A stretch of 64,000 nt of DNA from contig JANNCN010000015.1 in the NCBI GenBank assembly GCA_031386665.1, positions 42,213-106,212 of the forward strand, given 5' to 3'. The notes beneath the pieces are model-generated. The model did no database searches. It had not been told where the DNA came from and saw only the letters and a program-made list of their open reading frames with translations. This document shows positions 38,746 through 47,913 of the stretch, in pieces. The position numbers and the translations under genes were made by a program. The DNA comes from JANYCG01 sp031386665 (lineage in GTDB: Bacteria; Pseudomonadota; Gammaproteobacteria; Burkholderiales; Burkholderiaceae_C). How positions within the stretch are numbered: the stretch's first letter is position 1; each line of letters starts with the position of its first letter.

Positions 38746-38919
38746 GTTTTATTGAATTTTTTTGAATTTAAATTGCTGCAAAGTAGACATCAGAGTCGCA
38801 CCAAAGTGCTGTGCGAGTGAATGCCGCGATGCAATTGAACAACACAATATGTCAGCGATGTGAATGAACACTTTCTATTTCATTTCACTGCTCACATAAT
38901 CTGCTAATTGGAACTATTT

Positions 38920-40113
38920 ATGTTGACCTGGGACGAAGAAGTCAAGCCCGCTCCGCAAATCACACCGTCACGCGGCTCATCAAGCAGCCGTACGACCGAG
39001 CTACCTCCTGAATTTACTGAAGCACCGTTGTCAGCTCGCAAGCTCGACGACGGTGAGCCTTTGCCTGAAGCGAGTGCGAAAGCGGTCACCCCACCCAAGC
39101 GAGTGAATGCCTCGGACAAGCGCATCATCAATGGCAAGACAGACGTCAACCAGTTGGTTCCATTTAAGTACAAATGGGCATGGGAGAAGTACCTGGCCAG
39201 TTGCGCCAACCACTGGATGCCTCAAGAAGTCAACATGACTCGGGATATCGCGCTTTGGAAAGACCCCAACGGCCTAACCGAAGACGAGCGGCGCATAGTC
39301 AAACGCAACTTAGGGTTTTTTGTCACGGCAGATTCACTGGCTGCAAACAACATTGTGTTGGGCACCTACCGCCACATTACGGCTCCAGAATGCCGTCAAT
39401 TCCTATTGCGCCAGGCATTTGAAGAAGCGATTCATACCCACGCCTACCAGTACATCGTCGAGTCGCTGGGGTTGGATGAGAGCGAAATTTTTAACGCTTA
39501 CAACGAAGTTCAATCCATTCGCGACAAAGACGAGTTTTTGCTGCCCTTTATTGCGGCAATCATGGATCCGAATTTTTCGACAGGCACCCAAAACGCCGAT
39601 CAGACGCTTCTCAAGTCTTTGATCGTCTTTGCCTGTCTGATGGAAGGCCTTTTCTTCTACGTCGGCTTCACCCAAATTTTGGCCTTGGGGCGTCAAAATA
39701 AAATGACCGGCGCTGCTGAGCAGTACCAGTACATCTTGCGCGACGAGTCCATGCATTGCAATTTTGGGATTGATTTGATCAACCAACTCAAGGCCGAGAA
39801 CCCCATGCTCTGGACGTCTGAGTTCAAAGCCGAGATCAAGCAATTGTTCGAGAAGGCGGTCGAGCTGGAATACCGGTACGCAGAGGACACGATGCCCCGA
39901 GGTGTTTTGGGTATGAACGCTTCCATGTTCAAAGGCTATTTGCGTTACATCGCGAACCGTCGGGCGACGCAGATTGGCCTGGAGCCGCTGTTTCCCCATG
40001 AAGAGAATCCGTTTCCCTGGATGAGTGAAATGATTGACCTCAAAAAGGAAAGAAATTTCTTTGAAACGCGAGTAATTGAATACCAATCAGGCGGCGCCCT
40101 GTCATGGGAATAG
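38920..40113 (+). CDS. nrdB: Ribonucleoside-diphosphate reductase beta subunit
   Basis: The 397-residue radical-generating subunit starts at ATG 38920 (MLTWDEEV). Metal ligands are expected in FEEAIHTHAYQYI and LRDESMHCNFG, and the conserved FYVGFTQILALGRQNKM is present. The N-terminal 70 residues are a variable extension rich in Ser, Pro and Glu. It forms the alpha2beta2 enzyme with the product of the gene upstream. Confidence 0.95.
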   Translation: MLTWDEEVKPAPQITPSRGSSSSRTTELPPEFTEAPLSARKLDDGEPLPEASAKAVTPPKRVNASDKRIINGKTDVNQLVPFKYKWAWEKYLASCANHWMPQEVNMTRDIALWKDPNGLTEDERRIVKRNLGFFVTADSLAANNIVLGTYRHITAPECRQFLLRQAFEEAIHTHAYQYIVESLGLDESEIFNAYNEVQSIRDKDEFLLPFIAAIMDPNFSTGTQNADQTLLKSLIVFACLMEGLFFYVGFTQILALGRQNKMTGAAEQYQYILRDESMHCNFGIDLINQLKAENPMLWTSEFKAEIKQLFEKAVELEYRYAEDTMPRGVLGMNASMFKGYLRYIANRRATQIGLEPLFPHEENPFPWMSEMIDLKKERNFFETRVIEYQSGGALSWE

Positions 40114-40153
40114 TGTCTGTCTGATCTGAATTGAACTGCGTTTAGAGATTGAA

Positions 40154-40300
40154 ATGACCAGAAGAATGATGCAAATTGCTGATTGCCCCAAAGAGGACAA
40201 AAGCAGTTTGTACCCCCGAGTTCATGGTGCTGGGATCAAGCCCAACATCATGAATCGCTTTATGCACTCCAACTCGCATGAAGTGCTCTTTGTTTATTGA
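40154..40300 (+). CDS. Possible 48-codon small protein
   Basis: ATG 40154 opens a frame (MTRRMMQIADCPKEDK...) that stops at TGA 40298-40300. A weak AGAGATTGAA precedes it. It is Met- and His-rich, resembles no family I know, and sits between nrdB and the histone-like gene. Coding status is uncertain. Confidence 0.25.
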   Translation: MTRRMMQIADCPKEDKSSLYPRVHGAGIKPNIMNRFMHSNSHEVLFVY

Positions 40301-40317
40301 TCAAGGAGAAAATTGAA

Positions 40318-40773
40318 ATGGCAACTGCAAAAAAACCGGTCGCAAAAAAGGCCGCACCAGCAAAGAAAGCTGCACCTGCAAAAAAAGCAGCACCAGCTAA
40401 AAAAGTAGCAGCGAAGAAAGCTGCCCCGGCTAAAAAGGCTGCGCCTGCTAAAAAGGTAGCTGCCAAGAAAGCCGCTCCAGCCAAAAAGGCTGCCCCAGCG
40501 AAGAAAGCTGCTGCCAAGAAGGCCGCTCCAGCTAAGAAAGTCGCACCAGCCAAAAAAGCCGCCGCCAAAAAAGCGCCTGCTAAGAAAGCTGCTGCAGCCA
40601 AAAAGCCAGCCGCCAAAAAGCCAGCCGCCAAGAAAGCAGCCAAGAAGCCGGCTGCGAAGAAAGCAGCGAAAGCACCCGCTGCCAAGGCAGCGCCTGCTCC
40701 CGCCGCTCCTGCAGCTCAGACTACTCTGAATCCGCAGGCTGCTTGGCCGTTTCCTACTGCGACCAAGCCTTAA
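40318..40773 (+). CDS. Histone H1-like lysine/alanine-rich DNA-binding protein
   Basis: The 151-residue protein starts at ATG 40318 after AAGGAG. It consists almost wholly of Ala/Lys/Pro repeats such as AAPAKKAAPAKK and KKPAAKKA, like the C-terminal tail of histone H1 and bacterial HctB/AlgP-type proteins. The end TTLNPQAAWPFPTATKP is a distinct non-repeat tail. It probably binds DNA non-specifically in the nucleoid. The repeats invite length change by recombination. A terminator follows. Confidence 0.88.
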   Translation: MATAKKPVAKKAAPAKKAAPAKKAAPAKKVAAKKAAPAKKAAPAKKVAAKKAAPAKKAAPAKKAAAKKAAPAKKVAPAKKAAAKKAPAKKAAAAKKPAAKKPAAKKAAKKPAAKKAAKAPAAKAAPAPAAPAAQTTLNPQAAWPFPTATKP

Positions 40774-40795
40774 ACTGCTGGGATCGCCTTAGCAA

Positions 40796-40826
40796 AGCCC
40801 GATATCGAAAGATGTCGGGCTTTTTT
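40796..40826 (+). terminator. Rho-independent terminator after histone-like gene
   Basis: AGCCCGATAT and ATGTCGGGCT form a 10-bp stem with one wobble pair and a 6-base loop (CGAAAG), followed directly by TTTTT. It lies 22 bases after the stop codon. Confidence 0.9.
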
Positions 40827-40840
40827 ATCGCTCAATACTC

Positions 40841-41785
40841 TCACGGATAAAAAGCCAAAACTCTGTAGCCTGAGATTCGCTCTGCACCCCCGTTGACCTT
40901 GGCACTTAAAGCCACAGCGCCCGACCATTCTGCATTGGCCGCCAAGGTGTCCGTCTTTGCACCCAAGTCCGTCGCCGTGAGAACTTTTCTCAACAAGGGC
41001 TGGTCTTGAGAATCCGTCAACGTCAACTCAATGGCAGGCATGGCCAATTCGACCGCCGCCGTGTTTTTGAGCACCAGCCCAAAGCGGTATGTGTCACCCC
41101 GTTGGCGACTGAAGGTCGAGCTATCAACCACAACGGATTCGACTTGCTTCAGGGTTGAAACTGTGCAGTTGAGGTGAGCACACAAATTCTGCAGGTGCGT
41201 CTTTAAATCTGGGAAAAAACTGGCCAGCCGGTTTCTTTCAAACACCGAAGCCTGCACCCCAAGGACAAGCAGCAATACCAGACCCAAAATTGCAAGGGTC
41301 ACTTTGACCCAGGTTATTTGCTTTGCAGTTGGGGCCTTGCCCTTTCCTAGAAACGAGATTCCCTCTTGCATCTCATCGGTTTGAACTTCGTCTGAGGTGC
41401 TTGGGGGTGGCTCATCCGGCAACCGTTTGGTTGACACGCTCAATTTGCCAACCGAGCCAGAAGGGAGCGATTCCAGTGCCGCTTCTGAGGTGTCACCACG
41501 GCCGCCCCGGCTGGCCACCACCTCGCGCAAGGCAGTCTGCAAATCCAGCGCATCGGTCGCTCTGTTTTGTTCAGTCTCGCTTGAAACGGGCGAGTTGGCA
41601 ACAGCAATTTCGACGTCAACGTCCCCGTCAGGGGGGTTGGATGCGGTTGCAGTTTGCAGATTGGCTTGCGCGTCAAAAATATCAGAACACTGGCCGCAAC
41701 GCACCCATCCCTCTGACATGCGCAACTGGTCAGGCACGACCCGAAACGAAGTCTGACACGCAGGGCAACGGGTAATCAGGCTCAT
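40841..41785 (-). CDS. Zinc-ribbon DUF3426 membrane protein
   Basis: The 314-residue protein begins with an MJ0042-type zinc ribbon (Cys7, Cys10, Cys30, Cys33), has a low-complexity cytoplasmic stretch, one membrane helix (about 163-185) and a C-terminal DUF3426 domain in the periplasm. Function is unknown. It follows prmA in the same direction with a 34-base gap, an arrangement common in Burkholderiales. Confidence 0.87.
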   Translation of the reverse strand: MSLITRCPACQTSFRVVPDQLRMSEGWVRCGQCSDIFDAQANLQTATASNPPDGDVDVEIAVANSPVSSETEQNRATDALDLQTALREVVASRGGRGDTSEAALESLPSGSVGKLSVSTKRLPDEPPPSTSDEVQTDEMQEGISFLGKGKAPTAKQITWVKVTLAILGLVLLLVLGVQASVFERNRLASFFPDLKTHLQNLCAHLNCTVSTLKQVESVVVDSSTFSRQRGDTYRFGLVLKNTAAVELAMPAIELTLTDSQDQPLLRKVLTATDLGAKTDTLAANAEWSGAVALSAKVNGGAERISGYRVLAFYP

Positions 41786-41819
41786 TGAATAAAGTCTAAA
41801 AAAAGACCTCGGCTGCTCG

Positions 41820-42737
41820 TTACAGGCGAGCGGTCATCAAGACCCAGCCGTCTTCCGTGTCGCTCACTTCAAGCTTGCAGTAGGCGGAATACGCAGCCTT
41901 TAGCTCGTCAGTCTGGCGAGCCAATATACCTGCCAGCACCAAACTGCCACCCGGACGCACCCGCGCACAAAGCAAGGGCGCCAAAACCTTCAGAGGCGTG
42001 GCCAGAATGTTGGCAAGCACCAAAGAGTAGGTGGACGAATCACCCGAATTGATCTGATCCGGCAATCCTGCTGACAAAACCACTTGGTTCGCTTCAGCAT
42101 TGAGAAGCGTGGCGTCAACCGCCGCCGGGTCAATATCGACCGCATCAACATCGACAGCGCCGAATTTGGCGGCACCGATGGCCAAAATGCCTGAACCGCA
42201 GCCGTAGTCCAAAACACGTGCGAAAGGATTGAGCTGCCCTGGTGCCAGGCTCACGTTTTGCTGGGCGATCCAGCGCAGGCACATGCGGGTGGTCGGGTGC
42301 GTGCCCGTGCCAAACGCCAAGCCCGGATCAAGTCGGATGATGATTTTGGCGGCTGCGGGTGGCTCGTGCCAGGTGGGCACAATCCAGAACTCGGGGGTGA
42401 TTTCTACCGGAGCAAACTGCGATTGCGTCAACCGCACCCAGTCCTGGTCTGGCACGGCCTGCACGCCCAAAACTTTGCAGCCGACAAAAAAGTCTTGCGC
42501 CTCAAGCAAAGTAAGCGCCTCGTGTGCCAACACCGCAGTAGGAAACAGCGCCAAAATTCGCGACCTTTGCCACCCGTCTTTGGGTGCGGGCATGCCGGGT
42601 TCGCCAAACAGCGCCTGTTCAGCGTCGGTATGGGCGTCTGCGTCTTCCACGCTGACGCTCAGGGCATCCAGCGCGTCCAGCGCGTCGCTCAAGGCTTCCA
42701 CCCGGTCTTGCGGGCAAATCAGGGCAAGCTCAAACAT
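41820..42737 (-). CDS. prmA: Ribosomal protein L11 methyltransferase PrmA
   Basis: The 305-residue SAM-dependent enzyme methylates ribosomal protein L11. GTGTHPTTRMCLRW and VLDYGCGSGILAIGAAKFGA form the binding site, and LVLANILATPL is the NxL[A/P]-type catalytic segment. It starts 14 bases downstream of accC. Length is normal. Confidence 0.94.
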   Translation of the reverse strand: MFELALICPQDRVEALSDALDALDALSVSVEDADAHTDAEQALFGEPGMPAPKDGWQRSRILALFPTAVLAHEALTLLEAQDFFVGCKVLGVQAVPDQDWVRLTQSQFAPVEITPEFWIVPTWHEPPAAAKIIIRLDPGLAFGTGTHPTTRMCLRWIAQQNVSLAPGQLNPFARVLDYGCGSGILAIGAAKFGAVDVDAVDIDPAAVDATLLNAEANQVVLSAGLPDQINSGDSSTYSLVLANILATPLKVLAPLLCARVRPGGSLVLAGILARQTDELKAAYSAYCKLEVSDTEDGWVLMTARL

Positions 42738-42751
42738 TGGCTTTTAGGCGG

Positions 42752-44101
42752 TCAACGCTTATGGTGATCCAACCACTCTTCCAGGTAGTGAATGTTGGTG
42801 CCACCCGACATGAACTTGGCGTCAACCATCAACTCGCGGTGCAAGGGAATGTTGGTGTTAATGCCTTCAATCACGGTTTCACCCAGCGCCGTGCGCATTC
42901 GGGCCAAAGCCTGCTCGCGGGTGTCGCCATGCACAATGATTTTGCCCACCATGGAGTCGTAATTGGGCGGCACAAAGTAGTTGGTGTAAATGTGCGAATC
43001 CACCCGCACGCCCGGCCCACCCGGTGGGTGCCACATGGTGATGCGCCCCGGCGACGGCGTGAACTTGTAGGCGTCTTCTGCATTGATTCGGCACTCAATC
43101 GCATGGCCGCGCATCTCGATTTGACGCTGCGTGAATGGCAACTTTTCGCCAGCCGCCACCATGATTTGGGTTTTGACAATGTCAATGCCGGTGACCCATT
43201 CGGTCACGGGGTGCTCAACCTGAACGCGGGTGTTCATTTCGATGAAATAAAAATTGCCGTCTTCGTACAAAAATTCAAACGTACCGGCGCCCCGGTAGCC
43301 AATTTTTTTGCAGGCAGCTACGCACCTGTCGCCCACCCGTTCGATCAATTTGCGAGGAATACCGGGCGCAGGCGCTTCTTCAACAATTTTTTGATGGCGC
43401 CGCTGCATGGAACAGTCCCGCTCCCCCAAATAGACGGCGTTTTTGAACTTGTCCGCCATGATCTGAATTTCAATGTGCCGCGGATTCTGCAAAAATTTCT
43501 CTAAGTACACAGCCGGATTGCCGAACGCAGCGCTCGCCTCAGCTTTGGTCATCTGCACCGCATTGATGAGCGCGGCTTCGGTGTGCACCACCCGCATACC
43601 TCGCCCACCACCGCCGCCTGCGGCTTTGATGATGATGGGATAGCCCACGGCTTTGGCAATGCGGCGAATCTGCACCGGGTCGTCTGGCAGCTCGCCCTCA
43701 GACCCAGGCACGCAGGGCACGCCTGCTTTGATCATGGCCTGCTTGGCAGACACCTTGTCGCCCATGATCCGAATTGATTCTGGTGTGGGCCCAATGAACT
43801 GGAAGCCGCTTTTCTCGACCCGCTCTGCAAACGACGCGTTCTCGCTTAAAAACCCGTAGCCGGGGTGGATCGCCTCGGCGTCGGTAACCTCAGCGGCTGA
43901 AATGATGGCCGGCATATTCAGGTAGCTCAGTGCCGACGCCGCCGGGCCAATGCAAACCGCTTCTTCAGCCAGTTTGACGTATTTGGCGTCGCGGTCTGCC
44001 TCTGAATAAACCATCACCGCCTTGATGCCCATCTCGCGGCAAGCCCGCTGGATGCGAAGGGCAATCTCGCCTCGGTTGGCGATCAGTATTTTTTTGAACA
44101 T
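42752..44101 (-). CDS. accC: Acetyl-CoA carboxylase biotin carboxylase subunit
   Basis: The 449-residue ATP-grasp enzyme carboxylates biotin on AccB. It begins MFKKILIANRGEIALRI and shows the glycine-rich loop KAAGGGGGRGMRVV, EKFLQNPRHIEIQ and NTRVQVEHPVTE, all typical. It lies 34 bases after accB. Intact. Confidence 0.96.
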   Translation of the reverse strand: MFKKILIANRGEIALRIQRACREMGIKAVMVYSEADRDAKYVKLAEEAVCIGPAASALSYLNMPAIISAAEVTDAEAIHPGYGFLSENASFAERVEKSGFQFIGPTPESIRIMGDKVSAKQAMIKAGVPCVPGSEGELPDDPVQIRRIAKAVGYPIIIKAAGGGGGRGMRVVHTEAALINAVQMTKAEASAAFGNPAVYLEKFLQNPRHIEIQIMADKFKNAVYLGERDCSMQRRHQKIVEEAPAPGIPRKLIERVGDRCVAACKKIGYRGAGTFEFLYEDGNFYFIEMNTRVQVEHPVTEWVTGIDIVKTQIMVAAGEKLPFTQRQIEMRGHAIECRINAEDAYKFTPSPGRITMWHPPGGPGVRVDSHIYTNYFVPPNYDSMVGKIIVHGDTREQALARMRTALGETVIEGINTNIPLHRELMVDAKFMSGGTNIHYLEEWLDHHKR

Positions 44102-44135
44102 AGTTGCGCGTTGAAAGGCGTGTCAAAGCCAGAAG

Positions 44136-44609
44136 CTATTCGATCTCAAACAAAGCTTGGCCGTATTCAACCGCTTCACCGTTTTGGCTCAAAATGCGCG
44201 ACACCACGCCGGTTTTGTCGGCTTCGATCTCGTTGAGAATTTTCATGGCCTCGATGATGCAAATTGTGTCGCCTTGCTTGATGCTGTCGCCCAGTTCCAC
44301 AAACGCCTTGGCTCCGGGCGAGGCGCTTCGGTAAAAAGTGCCCACCATGGGGGATTTGACAACGTGGTTGGCGGGCGCTGCCGGTGCAGCGGGCGCCGAA
44401 AGTGCCGCATCAGGCGCGGCTGCTTGCGGTGTTTGTTGCGCCATGGCGTGTATTGGCATGGCCTGCATTGACATGCCATATGCCTGCGGAGCCATCATGG
44501 GGCCACTCTTGACGATTCGAACCTTCCCCTCAGCTTCGGTGATTTCCAATTCCGACACATTGGAATCAGAAACAAGGTCAATGAGGGTTTTGAGTTTTCG
44601 TAAATCCAT
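44136..44609 (-). CDS. accB: Acetyl-CoA carboxylase biotin carboxyl carrier protein
   Basis: The 157-residue carrier protein has the biotinylated Lys123 in EAMKILNEIEADKTG, an Ala/Pro-rich linker (about 57-82) and an N-terminal MDLRKLKTLIDLV segment. It passes carboxybiotin to the transferase in fatty acid synthesis. In related genomes aroQ is usually directly upstream; here there are 266 bases without a gene. Confidence 0.95.
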   Translation of the reverse strand: MDLRKLKTLIDLVSDSNVSELEITEAEGKVRIVKSGPMMAPQAYGMSMQAMPIHAMAQQTPQAAAPDAALSAPAAPAAPANHVVKSPMVGTFYRSASPGAKAFVELGDSIKQGDTICIIEAMKILNEIEADKTGVVSRILSQNGEAVEYGQALFEIE

Positions 44610-44875
44610 GCTGACTCCAACTGATTTTCAAATGCCAAAAATAAAAATCTAAGGCTAATTTGTTTTAACTTTTATGAAATGGCGGCCATCGTCGCTCTAT
44701 TGCATTTATTTTACGCCAACTTGAAATTGGCAAGAGGGGTGGTGATTAAGCTATTGAAGTGTACCGAGGTTTGTAACAAACCGCTACTTTTGAAAATATG
44801 ATGTGATTATGACGACTAATCTTCAACCCCCGTCAATCCACTCTGCAACGCTAACCATCGAACAGCCACCCCAAG

Positions 44876-45484
44876 CTAGGTCAGCGACGCCCAAGCCGCC
44901 AAGTCAGCAGGCGTGACCTGTCCCATCTTGCGATGCAGCACGTCGCCCCGCGCGCCAATCACCACTGTGAACGGCAAACCGCCGCTCAGGTTGCCTAGCG
45001 ACTTGCTCAGTTCAACGCCTCCCAAACCTGACATGGCGATTTGAAATGTGACCGGCGATTTGCTCAAAAACGCTTTCACAGGCGCTAGCTGATCAACTGC
45101 TAAACCTAAGACTTGCCAGCCTTTGGCAGAGTTTTCTTGGTAGAAGCGGTCAATTAACGGAAGTTCTTCAACGCACGGCGGACACCACGTAGCCCAAAAA
45201 TTGAGCAGCAAGGGGCGCCCTTTCAATGACGCCAATGCGATGTTTTGACCCGAAGGAGTTGGCAAATCAATCGCCCAAAATTGCCCTAAGCCAAACTGAA
45301 CCGCACCAAGTTCTGGCTTGGCGGTTGTGCCGGATCGCCACCACGCGAAGCCCGCGCCAGCCAAGCCAGCAGTGGCGGCAGCACCTGCCACCAGGGCACG
45401 CCGATTGGAACTTTGCGGCTTCGCATCTGCCTTTTGCACAGGCTGGTCCGCCTGCGTCACTTGATCCCGCGTGCTGTCGTTCAT
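44876..45484 (-). CDS. TlpA-family thioredoxin-like protein
   Basis: The 202-residue protein has an N-terminal anchor (about 28-52, RALVAGAAATAGLAGAGFAWW) and a periplasmic thioredoxin fold with the redox motif WCPPC in LLNFWATWCPPCVEELP. The cis-proline region is present in GGLPFTVVI. It probably works in periplasmic thiol-disulfide exchange such as cytochrome c maturation. Its ATG overlaps the stop of the upstream gene. Confidence 0.88.
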   Translation of the reverse strand: MNDSTRDQVTQADQPVQKADAKPQSSNRRALVAGAAATAGLAGAGFAWWRSGTTAKPELGAVQFGLGQFWAIDLPTPSGQNIALASLKGRPLLLNFWATWCPPCVEELPLIDRFYQENSAKGWQVLGLAVDQLAPVKAFLSKSPVTFQIAMSGLGGVELSKSLGNLSGGLPFTVVIGARGDVLHRKMGQVTPADLAAWASLT

Positions 45485-46080
45485 GCCAGCGCCTGGTTGT
45501 CGCCCAGCAAGGCCATCAGCGCATTCAAATCGCCCCGCGCCGGTCGACCTGCCGCGTCCGGTTTCATCGCGCCGCGCAGGTCGTCGTAGTCGTAAATCAT
45601 CAAATGCACGCCCACCTCTTCATTCAAGCCGTCACAAAAGCAATGCAGACTGAGCGCGTCCACAGACTCGCCATGGAAACCCGTCACCGTGCGGGGCACG
45701 TACTGCACGCGGTGGTCAATGATGGCGATTTCGGCCGATTTGGAATCGTCACAAAACAGTTGAATATGCAGGTCGCTTAGGCGAGTGGCTGTACCGCGCC
45801 AGACAGCACCCGCCAAAAACGGGCGAAACACCGCGAGCCGCTGCATCCAGACCACGGCAAGTTCGCGCAGGGCACGCAATTCAGCAGGCTGGGTGTCGGC
45901 ACAGAACAGCGCGATGTAATCGGCAATTTCGGCTTCAACCGCCTGGTTGTCGGGCATGGCGGCACGCCCTGACAAGCCCAGTAACTTCAGGGCTCGGCGT
46001 TTGGCGGCACCGTATTCAAGCCCTTCTTCGACCACCAAACGGGCGGCGGTGGACGCAATTTCAGAGGTCGCGCTTTGCAT
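45481..46080 (-). CDS. Conserved hypothetical protein next to mpl
   Basis: From ATG 46080 the protein has 199 residues. The N-terminal half is helical (TSEIASTAARLVVEEGLEYG, RALKLLGLSGRAAMP); the C-terminal half is mixed (DLHIQLFCDDSKSAEIAIID, VGVHLMIYDYDDL). It has no signal or membrane segment and I cannot assign a family. It is translationally coupled to the TlpA-like gene and divergent from mpl. A GTG six bases upstream is an alternative start. Confidence 0.7.
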   Translation of the reverse strand: MQSATSEIASTAARLVVEEGLEYGAAKRRALKLLGLSGRAAMPDNQAVEAEIADYIALFCADTQPAELRALRELAVVWMQRLAVFRPFLAGAVWRGTATRLSDLHIQLFCDDSKSAEIAIIDHRVQYVPRTVTGFHGESVDALSLHCFCDGLNEEVGVHLMIYDYDDLRGAMKPDAAGRPARGDLNALMALLGDNQALA

Positions 46081-46244
46081 GAGCACTATTGTCGATCAAA
46101 CCAAGCTTGCCGACGGCTCTTGCGATCAAATCCCAAAATTTGGGCCTGAAATGGGGTTACGCAGCTATCTGTTTGGTAGCTGGCAACGCCCAAAGGCTCG
46201 GGTTTTGCAGACGGGGTGGGCTGGAACTTGTCTAAAATCCGGCC

Positions 46245-47696
46245 ATGCATATTCACATCTTAGGTATTTGCGGCACCTTCATGGGCGGGCTGGCCGCGCT
46301 GGCCCGCGAGGCGGGGCACAAAGTGACGGGTTGCGACACCGGCGTTTACCCGCCCATGAGCGACCAGCTTCGGGCGCTGGGGATTGATTTGATTGAAGGC
46401 TTTGGTGCCGACCAATTGGCCCTGGCACCTGATGTTTTTGTGGTGGGCAATGTGGTGAGCCGGGCGCGAAAACCCGACACCAGCGCCAAGTACCCGCTGA
46501 TGGAAGCCATCATGGACGCTGGGTTGCCCTATATCAGTGGCCCGCAGTGGCTGGCCGAAAACGTGCTGCGGGGCCGCCACGTGCTGGCCGTGGCCGGCAC
46601 CCATGGCAAAACTACGACCACCGCCATGCTGGCGTGGATATTGGAATGCGCTGGGCTGCAACCCGGCTTTCTGGTGGGCGGCGTGCCACTGAATTTTGGC
46701 GTGTCTGCTCGACTAGGACGTGACCCCCAAGCTCCGGCACTCTTCGTCATCGAAGCCGACGAATACGACAGCGCGTTTTTTGACAAGCGCAGCAAATTTG
46801 TGCATTACCGCCCGCGCACGGCGATTTTGAACAACCTGGAGTTTGACCACGCTGACATTTTTGACGACCTGCCCGCGATTGAGCGTCAGTTTCACCATCT
46901 GGTTCGCACCGTGCCTGGGCCTGGGGCGCATGGGAATGGGCGGGTGGTCTTTAACGGGCTTGAAGAAAGCCTGGTCCGCGTGTTGAACGCAGGCTGCTGG
47001 AGCGAAACGCGCAGCTTTGGCGCAGCCGTCAGCGATTTCACCGCGGAAGGCGAGCCTGACCAGTTTGATGTGCTGGTTCACGGCCAGACAAAAGGCCGCG
47101 TGGAGTGGGCGCTTACAGGCGTGCACAACCAGCTGAATGCGTTGGCCGCGATTGCAGCGGCAGATCATGTGGGCGTTGCGGTCGATGTTGCGGCCACGGC
47201 TTTGGGCAGTTTTGAAAACGTCAAACGTCGCATGGAAGTGCGGGGAGCGGTGAATTTGAACGGCGGCGTGGTCACCGTTTATGACGATTTTGCCCACCAC
47301 CCCACGGCCATTCGCACCACCGTGGATGGGCTGCGGCGCAAAATTGGCAACCAACACCGCATCGTTGCAGTGTTTGAGCCGCGCTCCAACACCATGAAAC
47401 TTGGCGCCATGAAGGCCCAACTGCCCTGGAGCCTGGAGCAAACCGACTTGGCCATCTGCCATGACGGAGGCCTGGACTGGGACCCAGCCGAGGCGCTGGC
47501 CCCCATGGGCGCGCGCGCGCAGGTTGCCCGGTCAATTGATGAGACCATTGCGTTGATCATGGCGCACCTGAAACCCGGCGACCACATTGTGTGCATGAGC
47601 AATGGCGGCTTTGGTGGCATTCACGCCAAGCTCTTGGAGCGATTGAAAGGCTTGGCGCTGACAGGCAAGCAAGCTGTGAGCGTTCAAACGCCCTGA
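46245..47696 (+). CDS. mpl: UDP-N-acetylmuramate:L-alanyl-gamma-D-glutamyl-meso-diaminopimelate ligase
   Basis: The 483-residue Mur ligase recycles cell-wall tripeptide by joining it to UDP-MurNAc. It starts MHIHILGICGTFMGGLA, with the ATP site AGTHGKTTTTAML and later VYDDFAHHPTAI and FEPRSNTMKLG, the signatures that separate Mpl from MurC. With ampD in the same window it forms part of peptidoglycan recycling. Complete. Confidence 0.94.
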   Translation: MHIHILGICGTFMGGLAALAREAGHKVTGCDTGVYPPMSDQLRALGIDLIEGFGADQLALAPDVFVVGNVVSRARKPDTSAKYPLMEAIMDAGLPYISGPQWLAENVLRGRHVLAVAGTHGKTTTTAMLAWILECAGLQPGFLVGGVPLNFGVSARLGRDPQAPALFVIEADEYDSAFFDKRSKFVHYRPRTAILNNLEFDHADIFDDLPAIERQFHHLVRTVPGPGAHGNGRVVFNGLEESLVRVLNAGCWSETRSFGAAVSDFTAEGEPDQFDVLVHGQTKGRVEWALTGVHNQLNALAAIAAADHVGVAVDVAATALGSFENVKRRMEVRGAVNLNGGVVTVYDDFAHHPTAIRTTVDGLRRKIGNQHRIVAVFEPRSNTMKLGAMKAQLPWSLEQTDLAICHDGGLDWDPAEALAPMGARAQVARSIDETIALIMAHLKPGDHIVCMSNGGFGGIHAKLLERLKGLALTGKQAVSVQTP

Positions 47697-47722
47697 TTTC
47701 ACTTCTGGTTCGCGTCAATGAC

Positions 47723-47838
47723 TGCTACTTTATTTATAGCAAACTATTGATTAAATTCGGGAGCTAGAGGCCAATATTATTAGTATTTTGGCCAAAAAAG
47801 CGCTTTTTGACCGCAACATACCCATATTGGGTATGTTG
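47723..47838 (-). repeat. Palindrome-module intergenic element, copy 4
   Basis: Reading on the minus strand: an inverted repeat CAACATACCCA-TAT-TGGGTATGTTG (47814-47838), a linker, the conserved core beginning at 47771 (GCCTCTAGCTCCCGAATTTA) and a hairpin TGCTAT-N7-GTAGCA, with one G-T wobble, ending at 47723. Centre-to-module distance is 55 bases. It lies between the convergent mpl and esterase genes. Confidence 0.8.
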
Positions 47839-47913
47839 TGGCAAAAAAGGCCTAAATTCGACCTTTTTGAGATCCCACTGAGCCAGCAGGCAACCCACTG
47901 CCTGCCCAACCCG

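Noticed and set aside
40260..40685. Minus-strand frame with repeated hydrophobic FLAGAAFLAG units
   Set aside because: It is the antisense of the AAPAKK repeats of the histone-like gene; its membrane-like look follows from the complementary codons.
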